From an uncultured Oscillibacter sp. (GTDB taxonomy: Bacteria > Bacillota > Clostridia > Oscillospirales > Oscillospiraceae), in the NCBI GenBank assembly GCA_910589315.1, contig CAJUTB010000007.1, positions 31,032-95,031 on the forward strand: DNA of 64,000 nucleotides, in the 5' to 3' direction. Below are positions 8,707 through 17,700 of this stretch, piece after piece. The notes under the pieces are model-generated. The model saw only the letters and a list, made by a program, of their open reading frames with translations, was not told where the DNA came from and ran no database searches. The position numbers were made by a program, and so were the translations under genes. The first letter of the stretch is position 1. Each line of letters begins with the position of its first letter.

Positions 8707-8735
8707 TATACCCTCTTTCCGGATGGGATGCAAGT
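8707..8735 (-). promoter_or_regulatory. Sigma-A promoter of ktrBA
   Basis: On the minus strand TTGCAT and a perfect TATAAT are 17 bases apart, about 55 bases before the ktrB start. Confidence 0.75.
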
Positions 8736-8740
8736 GCAAA

Positions 8741-8764
8741 AAGAAGCCCCGGAATATCCGGGAC
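8741..8764 (-). terminator. Terminator of the XRE regulator operon
   Basis: On the minus strand CCCGG-atatt-CCGGGG is followed by CTTCTTTTTG. It lies 12 bases past the stop at 8776 and just upstream of the ktrB promoter. Confidence 0.7.
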
Positions 8765-8775
8765 TTTGGAGAGGC

Positions 8776-8997
8776 TTATTTGCCGCTTCTGGGATAGGGG
8801 GCTGGATCGTCGGTCAAACCGGCCAGATAATCCATGCTGGTATTCAATGCAAGAGCAATCCGTTTGCACTGTTCAAAGGACATACCGCGCCTGCCGGTTT
8901 CGATCTTGGAATAATCGCTCTGGTCGATTCCGGTCAGCATCTGCATCTTGAGCTGTGTGAATCTGCGGGCATTCCGCAAGTCTTTTAGTCTGCTCAT
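8776..8997 (-). CDS. XRE-family helix-turn-helix regulator (73 aa)
   Basis: A single Cro/CI-type helix-turn-helix: LKDLRNARRFTQLKMQML...DQSDYSKIETGRRGMSFEQ, with a short tail containing LNTSMDYLAGLTDDP. It is 73 residues, essentially the DNA-binding domain only. Its ATG overlaps the stop of the upstream XRE gene by 4 bases (ATGA), so the two are translationally coupled. Probably binds the inverted repeat at 9254-9325 together with, or in competition with, its partner. Confidence 0.85.
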   Translation of the reverse strand: MSRLKDLRNARRFTQLKMQMLTGIDQSDYSKIETGRRGMSFEQCKRIALALNTSMDYLAGLTDDPAPYPRSGK

Positions 8998-9242
8998 CCT
9001 TCCAACAACCCGGCAACCGTTACCCCCAGCACATGTGCAAGGGCCTTCAATTCAATATCCGTAACGAACCGCTGTCCGCTTTCTATCCGCTGAATTGCGT
9101 TTTTGTCGAGATCCAGACCGTTCAGCTGAAGCAGATCCGCTAAACCGCGCTGGGACAGCTTCGGGGTTCTGGCTTTGCGTAAAACAGCAACCTGCCTGCC
9201 GCAAAGATTATACCGCCCGTCCGGGGCACGGTTTTTGTACAT
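8994..9242 (-). CDS. XRE-family helix-turn-helix regulator (82 aa)
   Basis: A second small XRE protein, 82 residues. An N-terminal arm (YKNRAPDGRYNLCGRQVAVLR) precedes the helix-turn-helix SQRGLADLL...DKNAIQRIESGQR, and it ends in ELKALAHVLGVTVAGLLEG. It is first in the two-gene operon. The start is 12 bases from the nearer arm of an 18-bp inverted repeat, a layout expected of an autoregulator. Confidence 0.85.
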   Translation of the reverse strand: MYKNRAPDGRYNLCGRQVAVLRKARTPKLSQRGLADLLQLNGLDLDKNAIQRIESGQRFVTDIELKALAHVLGVTVAGLLEG

Positions 9243-9253
9243 AAAATCTATCC

Positions 9254-9325
9254 TGACCTTTTATGATTGTCATTTTGCTTATTTTATGATATCCTGTAAG
9301 AACAACTGACATTCATTAAAGGTCA
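9254..9325. promoter_or_regulatory. Divergent control region with two 18-bp inverted arms
   Basis: TGACCTTTTATGATTGTC at 9254-9271 and GACATTCATTAAAGGTCA at 9308-9325 are reverse complements at 16 of 18 positions. They are placed symmetrically between the XRE operon (start 9242) and the gene at 9339, whose SD abuts the right arm. This is the likely operator of the XRE pair. Confidence 0.65.
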
Positions 9326-9338
9326 AATGGAGGTTTTT

Positions 9339-9590
9339 ATGAAATTATCGGCTCAAGAGGAATTGGCAGCACAGGCAATTGGTTTGGAAATTATGACGCA
9401 ATTAAAACAGGAGGATTGCCTAAAAAGGATTGCACTGGAAACACAAACAAAAGCGTTACAAATTTTAGAAGAAGTCAGACATATTTTGAATGACGACAGC
9501 CTGGACGACCCTCAATGTTTCCGTCGGATTGATGCGATTGTCAATGTGTTTTCCGCGAATGGGATGGATACCTCGCGGCATGATTGGTAA
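9339..9590 (+). CDS. Small helical protein of unknown function (83 aa)
   Basis: Divergent from the XRE pair. The ATG at 9339 is chosen because TGGAGG lies 5 bases upstream; the ATG at 9327 overlaps that SD. The 83 residues are predicted mostly helical (LAAQAIGLEIMTQLKQEDCLKR, split by charged turns) with no signal peptide or metal motif. It is probably the controlled target of the XRE proteins. The DNA is AT-richer than its neighbours, which hints at acquisition. Function unknown. Confidence 0.65.
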   Translation: MKLSAQEELAAQAIGLEIMTQLKQEDCLKRIALETQTKALQILEEVRHILNDDSLDDPQCFRRIDAIVNVFSANGMDTSRHDW

Positions 9591-9633
9591 CAGTCCGTAT
9601 AACTTTTTGTATCGTTTCCCTTCAAAAGAAGAA

Positions 9634-9670
9634 CGGACGCCATCTTTTGGATGGCGTCCGCTCGTTTTTT
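9634..9670 (+). terminator. Rho-independent terminator
   Basis: An 11-bp perfect stem (CGGACGCCATC / GATGGCGTCCG) with a 5-base loop is followed by CTCGTTTTTT. It ends the gene at 9339-9590 and lies just before the convergent PilZ gene. Confidence 0.8.
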
Positions 9671-9673
9671 GGC

Positions 9674-10390
9674 TTAATCCCGTCTGGATTGCAGAATCTT
9701 GCGCTGCAAGGCGAAAATTGTCTGTAAAAGCCGTTCCTGTTCCTTTTCCGGAAGGCCGACAAACTGACAGCCATATTCCATGTCCCGTCCAACCTCCGCC
9801 GCATGGCGGACCTGGCAGGTCATAGAAAAGGATTCCTCCTCCGAAATGAGCGAAACTTCCAGGATAAACAGATCACCGTCTTGAAATCCCGGCGAACCCA
9901 GAACGCGCGCGCCTCCGGCGCTGATATCCAAAATCTTACAGGGCATTTTCTCCTGGCCCTTGTAGTGGGTCTTGGGAAGAATCTCCGCTTTCACGTTGGC
10001 GTTTTGGCGGAAAAACGCACGGCTGTCCTTGCTTTGCAGGAACTTGAGGTTTTCAATCCGCCAAAATTCCGCAGAGCTTTGCCCTACGCTGCCGTTCAGC
10101 GTGAACGCCTGGGAGTTCTTTTGGAACCCGCGCAGCTTGATGGCCTGCTGATAATCCGCAAGGGGAAGCAGTCCGTCGTTTTCGGGATGAACCTCCAAAA
10201 TGCCGTCATGGATATTCAAAACGCCCACAAAAAGGAGATTGTTGTGGGGCGAAAGAACCTCCACCTTCATCCCCGTATACAGCTCCGGGATATCCTGCTT
10301 CTCAACCGGCTCCGGCGGCTTTTGTGGAGTTGCTTCCGGCGGGTTTGGAGCAGGGGACTTTGTTTTGAAAAATGCTTTGAAGAAACTCAT
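9674..10390 (-). CDS. PilZ-domain c-di-GMP receptor, YcgR-like architecture (238 aa)
   Basis: Cytosolic protein. A Pro-rich head (to about 33) precedes a beta-rich N-terminal domain of the PilZN/YcgR type (about 36-125). A PilZ domain follows from about residue 122, with both c-di-GMP motifs intact: RAFFR (RxxxR) and DISAGG (DxSxxG). Such proteins act as c-di-GMP-controlled brakes or regulators of motility and surface traits. It starts 17 bases after the stop of the 1406-aa SLH gene and is the last gene of the six-gene minus-strand operon. Its target is not evident. Confidence 0.88.
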   Translation of the reverse strand: MSFFKAFFKTKSPAPNPPEATPQKPPEPVEKQDIPELYTGMKVEVLSPHNNLLFVGVLNIHDGILEVHPENDGLLPLADYQQAIKLRGFQKNSQAFTLNGSVGQSSAEFWRIENLKFLQSKDSRAFFRQNANVKAEILPKTHYKGQEKMPCKILDISAGGARVLGSPGFQDGDLFILEVSLISEEESFSMTCQVRHAAEVGRDMEYGCQFVGLPEKEQERLLQTIFALQRKILQSRRD

Positions 10391-10407
10391 AAATTCGTTT
10401 CCCTTTC

Positions 10408-13400
10408 TTAGCGTGTCAGGACGCGGTGCAGAATCACCGCCATCTCTGCCCGGCTGATCGCGGCCTTGGGATTGATGCGCATATCCGTCGTACCGCGTAC
10501 CGCGCCGAGCTGAAGAAGGGCGGCGACGGAGGAACGGGCAAAGGCGGAAACCTGATAGCCGTCGGAGAACGAGGAGAGCAGCGCGTCGGAAGCTGAGGGC
10601 AGGCTTTGCCCGGCGGCCTGAATCGCACGGCAGATCATGGTCATAGCACTTTGACGGGTGATGGGGTTGTTGGGCTTGAACAGACCGTTTTCACCCTGGA
10701 CAATTCCGAGATTCCTCGCGGCCGCCACAGCCCCGGCGTAAACGCTGGAAGCGGGAACGTCGGGGAAACTGACAGTTCCCACGTTGGTCTGGAATTGGAA
10801 GGCGCGGCAGATCATAAGGGTGAATTCGCCGCGGCTGATCCGGCGGCCGGGGCCAAACTGGTTATTGCCGTAACCGTTGGTAATTCCGCTTTGACGGAGG
10901 AATTCAATGGAGGGCTTTGCCCAGTCCCAGCCGGAGGCAACATCCGTAAAGGGCGTGCTACAATAGCTGTTGGACAGGCTGATCTGCACCGAGCTGGAGA
11001 AGTGCCCGCCGTTGACATCGTAGCCGGTAAAGGGAATGGAGATCACGCCCTGGGTTTCGGCCTTGGGGCGGTAGACAATTTGACTGATATCCGGAGAACT
11101 GCCGGGATAATAGCGGGCCCCGGTGCTCACGGGCGTACCGGATTGTGTGGGATTCACGTATCCGGAGGACAGGATGCCGGAAGACGGCAGGGCCGTAAAC
11201 TGGATATAGGAAAGCGCGGTCCCCAGAGCCGACTGGCAGGCCGACTGGAAGTCCGAAGCCCGGAAGGGAATCGGGGCGGAACTTCCGGTATAGAGAATGA
11301 CGCTGCTGGCGGGAGCTTTCACGTTGATCTCCACCGTACCAGTATAGGTATCGCCCTCGGTATCGGTTCCGGTATAGCGAATCGTCGTGGTGCCGGTCAC
11401 GCTGCCGGCCACGAAGGTCACGTCGCTGAGAAGCCGGGAACTTCCGCTGCTGCCGGACCGGTAATAGCTGGTGGAGCTGCTGACCGTCGTGCCGCTGTGG
11501 CTGCTGGTGTTGTACTGATAATACAGCGTTCCGTAGCGGGAGGACGGAAGGTCGAAGCGGACGTAGTTGAGGGTATTGCCGTTGATGGCGCGGCAGGCGT
11601 TGTTGAAGTCTGCCGCGTCAAAGCGGACCACGCCGCCGGTGACGGTGGAATAGACGACGGCCTGAGAATCCTGGCCGCTGCCGACCCGGATGCGTACGGT
11701 GCCGCTGAACCGCCCGCCGTTGACATCGTAGCCGCTGAAGGGGATGGAAACGGTGCCGTTATAATTGTTGGCGGGAACGAAGGTCACGCTGGAAATGGCC
11801 GGAGAACCGCTGCGGTAGTAGCTTTCCGCGCTGGAAACGCGGGTTCCGGTCGCGCTGGCGGAAACGTAATTGTAATACAGAATACCGCTGTTGGAGGACG
11901 GAAGGGTAAAGCTGACGCGGTTCAGCGCGGCGTTGTTTGCCCGCTGGCAGGCGTTGTTGAAGTCCGACGCAACGAACGTAACGGACTGATTGACTTTGAC
12001 GGAATAGTTAATCGTACCGTTCCCCTCGTCCCCGACGCGAATGACCAGGTTGCCGTTAAAGGTTCCGTTCGCGGTGGTATACCCGGTAAAAGGCACGGTA
12101 ATCGTACCGGAATAGCTGCTGGCGGGGACAAACGTGATGTTGGAAATATAACGGGAAGAAGAACTGCTGTTGCGGTAGTAGCTCACACCGGTTGCGACGC
12201 GGGTGCTGTTGCTGTTGGAATAGTTATAATACAAAACGCCGTCAGCGGTATTCGGCAGGGCGGTAAAGCGGATATAGTCCAGATTATTGCCAGTGAGATT
12301 GCGGCAGACTGTCTGGAAATCCGAACCGTTCAGGGTAAAACGGTCCCCTGTGCCGGTGGTATACTCCACGTTGCCCACGCCGGAACCGGAGGGGGCATAG
12401 ACGGTAATCGCAACATTTCCGGTGTAAGAGCTGCCGGAGCTGTCCGTACAGTGGTACGTGACATGGACGGCTCCGGTGTAATTCTGGGCCGGAACAAAGG
12501 TCACGTTATTGATGGCCGGGGTGCTGTTGGGGTAATACCGGACGCCGGAGGCAACCTTCTGGGAGTATTGGTTCGTGGAACTGTAATTATAATACAGCGT
12601 GCCGGTACTGGAGGAGGGCTGTTCAAAGGTGACATAGTTCACCGCCTTGCCGGTTTTTGCCTGGCAGATGGCGGAGAAATCGCCTGCGGAGAAAGTCACC
12701 GGCTGGTCGGCGGCGGTAGAGTAGGAAACGTCTCCGGCGGAGGTGACGGTAATGCGGATGGTTCCGATAAAGGTCACGCCGTTGGTTCCTACGCCGGTGT
12801 AGTCGATGACGGCGGTTCCGGTGTAACCGGCTTTGGGCACGAACGTGATGTTCTGCAACGCCATCTGGCCCTGTCCAGGGCTTACGAAGTACCGCTCCGC
12901 ACCGCCGACGCCGTGACCGGGGGCGGAAGGAGAAACATAGTTATAATACAGGATGCCGTTTTTGGTAGGGACTTCCAGTCCATAGACCGCGCTTAAAGCG
13001 GAACCGGTTTTTGCCTGGGAGCGTTGGTTCAGCTCGGATACGAGGTCGCTGAAGGAGATGGAAGGCCGCGTGCCGAGATTGCGCTCAATGGCCTGGGCCA
13101 GATCCTCCGAGACGTTCACGGTGCAGGTGGCCTCATAGGGGCCGATGGCCGCCGTCAGGTCGGTAGAACCGGGGAAATGGCCGGTAACGCGCCCGGCGGT
13201 GGAGGCGTCCGCAATGGACGGATTCTTGGAGGTCCAGGTAATGGTTCCGTTTTTCGCAGCCCCGAACCGGCTGACGGTAATGGTATTCTGCTTGTTTACA
13301 AAGACGGAAAACGCATTGTTTTTCATGCCGGGAGCGTCCAGCGTAATACCGGAGACTTCCAGTTTGTCCGTGGTGGCGGAAATGCCGTTCGCCGTGCTGA

Positions 13401-14628
13401 CCGTGATTTTGAATTCGCCGGGCGTTACGCCGGTAACAATCGCCTTGCGGTTGTTGTTCGGGTCGGGAACTACCGTAGCAACTTTTGGGTCGCTGCTCCG
13501 CCAGAACAGGTCTTCCGTGGAGCCGGAGGGGGAGGGCATGGCAGAAAGCTCCATCGTATCCTCTGGGTCCAAATAGGGAGGCGTGGGCGTGTCGAGGTCA
13601 ATCCGGTTGATTTTGTTGGGGTTTGCGGCCGTAACCGTGACAACGCACCGTGCGGAAACGGTTTTATCGGGATCGCTGGGGTCATGAGCGATCACCGTTA
13701 CCGTCGCTAATTTGCTGGTGGCCGTGGAAAGCCCGTCGCTTTTCGCCCGGAAAACGGCTTTGAGGCCGTTGGGCTGTTCGGCCAGTTCCAAAAGGGAGGA
13801 ATCGGAAATCTGCCATTCCAGATTGCTGCTGCTGGGGTTGACCGTAGCTTCCAGGGTGAAGGTATCGCCGGGATAAAGGAAATTGCCCCCCGGCGCAGGA
13901 TATTGGGAAGGCAGAGAAACGGTAAGGTTTTGCTGCGGCGTCTCATTGACTGTGACAAAGCACTTGGCGGATACGTTGTCGTAAGTGGCTATGATGGAAG
14001 TCGTACCTTTTTTGACTGGTGTCACGACGCCGGTGGAGGAAACTGTGGCAATGGCTGAGTTTTCGCTTTTCCAGGTAACGGTACCGCTGGTTTCAACGCC
14101 ATTTTCATAGATTTTTGCCGTCAAGGGCCGCGGCTCTCCGCCAGCAATCAGACGCAGTTCGTTGGGAAGAACGGAAAGCGTGACCACAGGCTTGGGAGGC
14201 GCAGGCGGGGGCGTTACTGTAATCTCTTTAGAGGCTGTTCCAGTCTTTATAACAGGATCATCTGGGTCTGTTATATCATCCGTCACAGTAACTGTGGCCA
14301 TAATTTCAACAACGGTATTGTTATCAACTTTGCCAGCCCTAACAGTACAACTATCCAATTCATCATTTATTATAGATAGAGCGGCATTATTGTTACTGCT
14401 CCATTTAACTTCAACTCTATCGTTGGATGAAGTTGTAAGGCCAACCAAAGTTAACTTGGAGGTTTCACCCTCTTTTATACTAATATAGGTGGCGTCAAGC
14501 GTCAATCCTGTAAGGGTATTTGTAGAGGTATCCGCAGGGTCCTCCGCAGCGGCGGGGACAACCAGGGAAGCGGCCAGCACAAAGGCCAGGAAAAGAGAGA
14601 TTACGCGGCGCGGGAGATGGAATTTCAT
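10408..14628 (-). CDS. Giant SLH surface protein with Ig-like and cadherin-like tandem repeats (1406 aa)
   Basis: Secreted wall protein. The start at 14628 follows AAAGGAG and gives a signal peptide ending near VPAAAE. After it come about five Ig-like (Big_2-type) domains to about residue 520, marked by WSSNN, WKSENSAIATVSSTG, WRSSDPKVATV and WTSKNPSIA. Next are six tandem modules of about 110-120 residues (about 525-1225), each reading DF..xC / LYYNY / YYRxGS / VTFVPAxxYxGT / FxGYDxxGxxF. The modules look like cadherin-type (tandem-95) folds. Three SLH domains close the protein (about 1230-1406), anchoring the C-terminus to the wall. Probable adhesin or S-layer component. Confidence 0.88.
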   Translation of the reverse strand: MKFHLPRRVISLFLAFVLAASLVVPAAAEDPADTSTNTLTGLTLDATYISIKEGETSKLTLVGLTTSSNDRVEVKWSSNNNAALSIINDELDSCTVRAGKVDNNTVVEIMATVTVTDDITDPDDPVIKTGTASKEITVTPPPAPPKPVVTLSVLPNELRLIAGGEPRPLTAKIYENGVETSGTVTWKSENSAIATVSSTGVVTPVKKGTTSIIATYDNVSAKCFVTVNETPQQNLTVSLPSQYPAPGGNFLYPGDTFTLEATVNPSSSNLEWQISDSSLLELAEQPNGLKAVFRAKSDGLSTATSKLATVTVIAHDPSDPDKTVSARCVVTVTAANPNKINRIDLDTPTPPYLDPEDTMELSAMPSPSGSTEDLFWRSSDPKVATVVPDPNNNRKAIVTGVTPGEFKITVSTANGISATTDKLEVSGITLDAPGMKNNAFSVFVNKQNTITVSRFGAAKNGTITWTSKNPSIADASTAGRVTGHFPGSTDLTAAIGPYEATCTVNVSEDLAQAIERNLGTRPSISFSDLVSELNQRSQAKTGSALSAVYGLEVPTKNGILYYNYVSPSAPGHGVGGAERYFVSPGQGQMALQNITFVPKAGYTGTAVIDYTGVGTNGVTFIGTIRITVTSAGDVSYSTAADQPVTFSAGDFSAICQAKTGKAVNYVTFEQPSSSTGTLYYNYSSTNQYSQKVASGVRYYPNSTPAINNVTFVPAQNYTGAVHVTYHCTDSSGSSYTGNVAITVYAPSGSGVGNVEYTTGTGDRFTLNGSDFQTVCRNLTGNNLDYIRFTALPNTADGVLYYNYSNSNSTRVATGVSYYRNSSSSSRYISNITFVPASSYSGTITVPFTGYTTANGTFNGNLVIRVGDEGNGTINYSVKVNQSVTFVASDFNNACQRANNAALNRVSFTLPSSNSGILYYNYVSASATGTRVSSAESYYRSGSPAISSVTFVPANNYNGTVSIPFSGYDVNGGRFSGTVRIRVGSGQDSQAVVYSTVTGGVVRFDAADFNNACRAINGNTLNYVRFDLPSSRYGTLYYQYNTSSHSGTTVSSSTSYYRSGSSGSSRLLSDVTFVAGSVTGTTTIRYTGTDTEGDTYTGTVEINVKAPASSVILYTGSSAPIPFRASDFQSACQSALGTALSYIQFTALPSSGILSSGYVNPTQSGTPVSTGARYYPGSSPDISQIVYRPKAETQGVISIPFTGYDVNGGHFSSSVQISLSNSYCSTPFTDVASGWDWAKPSIEFLRQSGITNGYGNNQFGPGRRISRGEFTLMICRAFQFQTNVGTVSFPDVPASSVYAGAVAAARNLGIVQGENGLFKPNNPITRQSAMTMICRAIQAAGQSLPSASDALLSSFSDGYQVSAFARSSVAALLQLGAVRGTTDMRINPKAAISRAEMAVILHRVLTR

Positions 14629-14654
14629 CAAAAATACGCTCCTTTCAGGCAAAC

Positions 14655-14682
14655 GGAGGGCGGGCGGTATCGCCCGCCCTCC
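14655..14682. other. GC-rich hairpin between the two giant SLH genes
   Basis: A 12-bp perfect stem (GGAGGGCGGGCG / CGCCCGCCCTCC) with a 4-base loop sits in the 72-base gap. It has no T-run, so it may pause polymerase or protect the mRNA end rather than fully terminate. Confidence 0.55.
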
Positions 14683-14700
14683 TGCGGTTAGATCGCTTGG

Positions 14701-17700
14701 TTACTTGCGGGCATCCCAGCCGTCGGTATCAATAACGAAAGCTGCGCCGTACAGGCCAGTGGATTCGCGTACAATGTCAAGGCTTAAAGACAAGCCGCGA
14801 TCACCAAACTGTCCAAAGCTGTTCGCCAGGTACTGGCTGAAGTTGATTGCCGCACCACGGTATTTGTCTGTAATCTTGAAGCTAAGGGACTCGCATTTAG
14901 TGGGGGTATTGTCCTTTATTGCCGGCATCAATTCAATTCCAGAAGGAAGTGTACAGATAAGAGAGCTTTTAATGTAGTTCCCCGTTGTACCGATGGTATT
15001 CGATTCCGTATCGACCACCTGTTTGAGCGTGCCATTGTCTGCAAAATACAGCGGCCCATCAAAAGTGATTGTCAGAATACCGGAGTAAGACTGGTTTGCC
15101 GCCTCCGCCATGGTGGGTTTTGAGGGAGACTCCCCACGGTTGTACTCGAAGTTGATGGCACTAACCATAGGATGAGCAACGTCCGGGTTTGTCAAGTAGC
15201 GGGCGGCTGTAAACGCGTTTGCCGAGCCCAGCGGGCTGCGGCCAACGGCAACAAACCAGTATTGTCCGCTCTTGCCGCTCAATTCCTGATTACAGTTGAT
15301 CGTGGAACTCCAACGGTTGTTGCTGGCCAGATTTTCGGTTTCAATTCCAACCTTCAAGATAGTGGTGCCGCTGGTTTGTGCCGTCTGGAACCATGAGGCA
15401 ATTTGCTCTTGAATGGTGGGCGTGGTGAACAAGTCGAAAACCGACCCAAGGTTTTGGTTGTTTGCCGTGTACTGCGTAGCCATTGCCTCTACCAGAGTAA
15501 GGTTGCCGTAAGTCTGACGGGCTGCCGCTATCTGTGCAGAGGAGAGCTTTGCCGCCTCCGCATAAGTAGCATCCCAGTAATCGGCCATATTCCGTTCCAA
15601 ATACTGGCCCATTGCCAAGGAATTGATTACCATATAGCTGACAATCGCGTCACGCGGCGTATCACTGGAAACGTTGGTTTTTGCAAGGGAAGAAACCGTA
15701 GCGGAAGGATTGTTGATCGTCGCCCGCAGGACCGGACGGGAGATAACGTCCGTACGAAAACCGAATGCATAGGTATCGGAAATCGAGGACATGGAGTCGC
15801 CTTGAAGAACAAAGTAAACAATATATTTGCTGTCTGCCTCCAATTCTCCTTGAATAGAAATCGTTTGCAGCTGACGGCCGCAGTTGCCCTGGCGAATAAT
15901 ATAGGCAGGGCCGGTTATGGAACCGTTGGTAATGCTGTCGCTGCTCGGCTGGGTAGCATTGCCGTTTGTGAAACCTTGTTCTTCAAGCTCATTTCCGTCT
16001 TTCGGAAGAATCTCCCAGTTGTTTTCATTGATGGTGGTTCCATCTTTCAAGGTAGTGGTGAGGTTGCCCACTTTGGTAATAATGCAGAAATATTTGCAGC
16101 TATTGCGGCTGACCATGAAGTTGATTTCTACGCCGGTGTCGCCGGGGACAAAGGTAGGCGTACCTTCAATAAACGTGGGCGGCTGCGTATCCTCGAACGG
16201 ATAAGAAACGGTATATTCCTTGGGAACGCCGATTTCCTTTACTGCGTAGATGCCCTTCTGATGCTCCGCATAGCTGGCGGGCGAAAGGGTTTTGTTCGCT
16301 AGGTTTTCCAACGAGGCGTAGTCGCTTGCTACCGGCGTAATGGTGAGGGAGGCTTCGCCGCTCCAGGTCTCCGGCTCCCGGCTTCCGTTCCATTCTGTAA
16401 CAACGATGCCGTATTCCCGGTCATTTGGATTGAAATGACGGAGCTGCTCAAAATCGATTGTGGCCGCGCCTGCCGGGGTCAGGAGATTTTTGGAAAGGCT
16501 GAGGCCCGTTGTGGGATGCTGGGTTGTGGTGCTGATTCGCATTTCTGCACCTTCGCCGCCCATTTGAGTCCAAGTGCCGTTAGGAATCTCTCGGCTGTAC
16601 AATTCAAATGCGATGGTCGCGTTGGACCAGATGATCATGTCCCACAGCGTATCGCTGCTGGAATTCTGCGTTGTCACCGGGGAGAGACGGAAATTCATAT
16701 TAAAGGTAATGTTGTTTCCGTTGACATTGCCGCTGGAAGAACCGCGGGAGAAAATGAGCTGTGCGTCAATGGTCGTGAAGTCCGGCAGTGTTACCACGCC
16801 CCGGTTGCCCTGCATCCGGTTTGCGGCCTGGGAGGTATCCGCAATGTTCTCCAGCGTGAAATAGTAGGTCACGCCGCTGCCAAGCTGCAAGCCCGTGCCA
16901 TTGGGGAAGGTGAGAATCATTTCTCCAGTGCCTTCCGGGTCCGGTTTGATGGTGACTTCCCGGTAATCAATTACCCAGTTATCGCCAACGCCCTCGTCAC
17001 CCTTCACAGGGACTTTCTCCGGCTGTCCGCTGACGGGTCTGCGCCAAAGGGTAATGTATTTCCGAAGAACTTCGGCCAGTTTATCTTTAGCGGCTTCTTT
17101 CGCCTCGGTTCCAACGGCAGTATCAACGGCGTTGTAATAATCCATAAAGGGTTCCTTGTTCGGAACACCGTTGATATACTCGAAGCCCTGCACCATTTCG
17201 GAGAAAACCAGGTTGATAGAAGTGTCTGGATAAGGCGTAGGATTGCGCTGGCCTTCATTGGTTCCGTCGTGAGTGAACTCCTGCGTTACGGTGGGAGGAA
17301 TATTATCCAATGTGCTGAATTCCATCGGCGGCGTCAAGGTTTCGGTATAGACATTGTAGTTACCCGCCCGGTCCTTGGCGACGTAATAGAGGTCGTAATG
17401 GGTTTGCGCCTCCAAGCCGGAGATGGTAAAACGCACTTCCGTTGCCTCGCGGGCAACGTTGACGCTGCCCTTGCGTTCGGCGTTTGTACCGTTCTCAATC
17501 TGGATTTTGGCGATGGTTTCCTCCGGTTTGGGAACGCGGTTCTCACCGGGAACAGACGCATAAAATTGTGTATTGGCTTTCACCACTGCCCAGAACAACG
17601 TGCCCGGTTCGTCCAGGGTGACGGTAAAGGTCGCGGTACGGGCGGCCGAATCCACGTGCGTAAGGCTGGTGATCGTCGGCGGGGTCTTATCCAGCGTCGT

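Noticed and set aside
10966..13050. DNA-level tandem repeat array or CRISPR-like repeat
   Set aside because: The periodicity of about 350 bases comes from diverged protein modules in one reading frame; there are no identical direct repeats with spacers.
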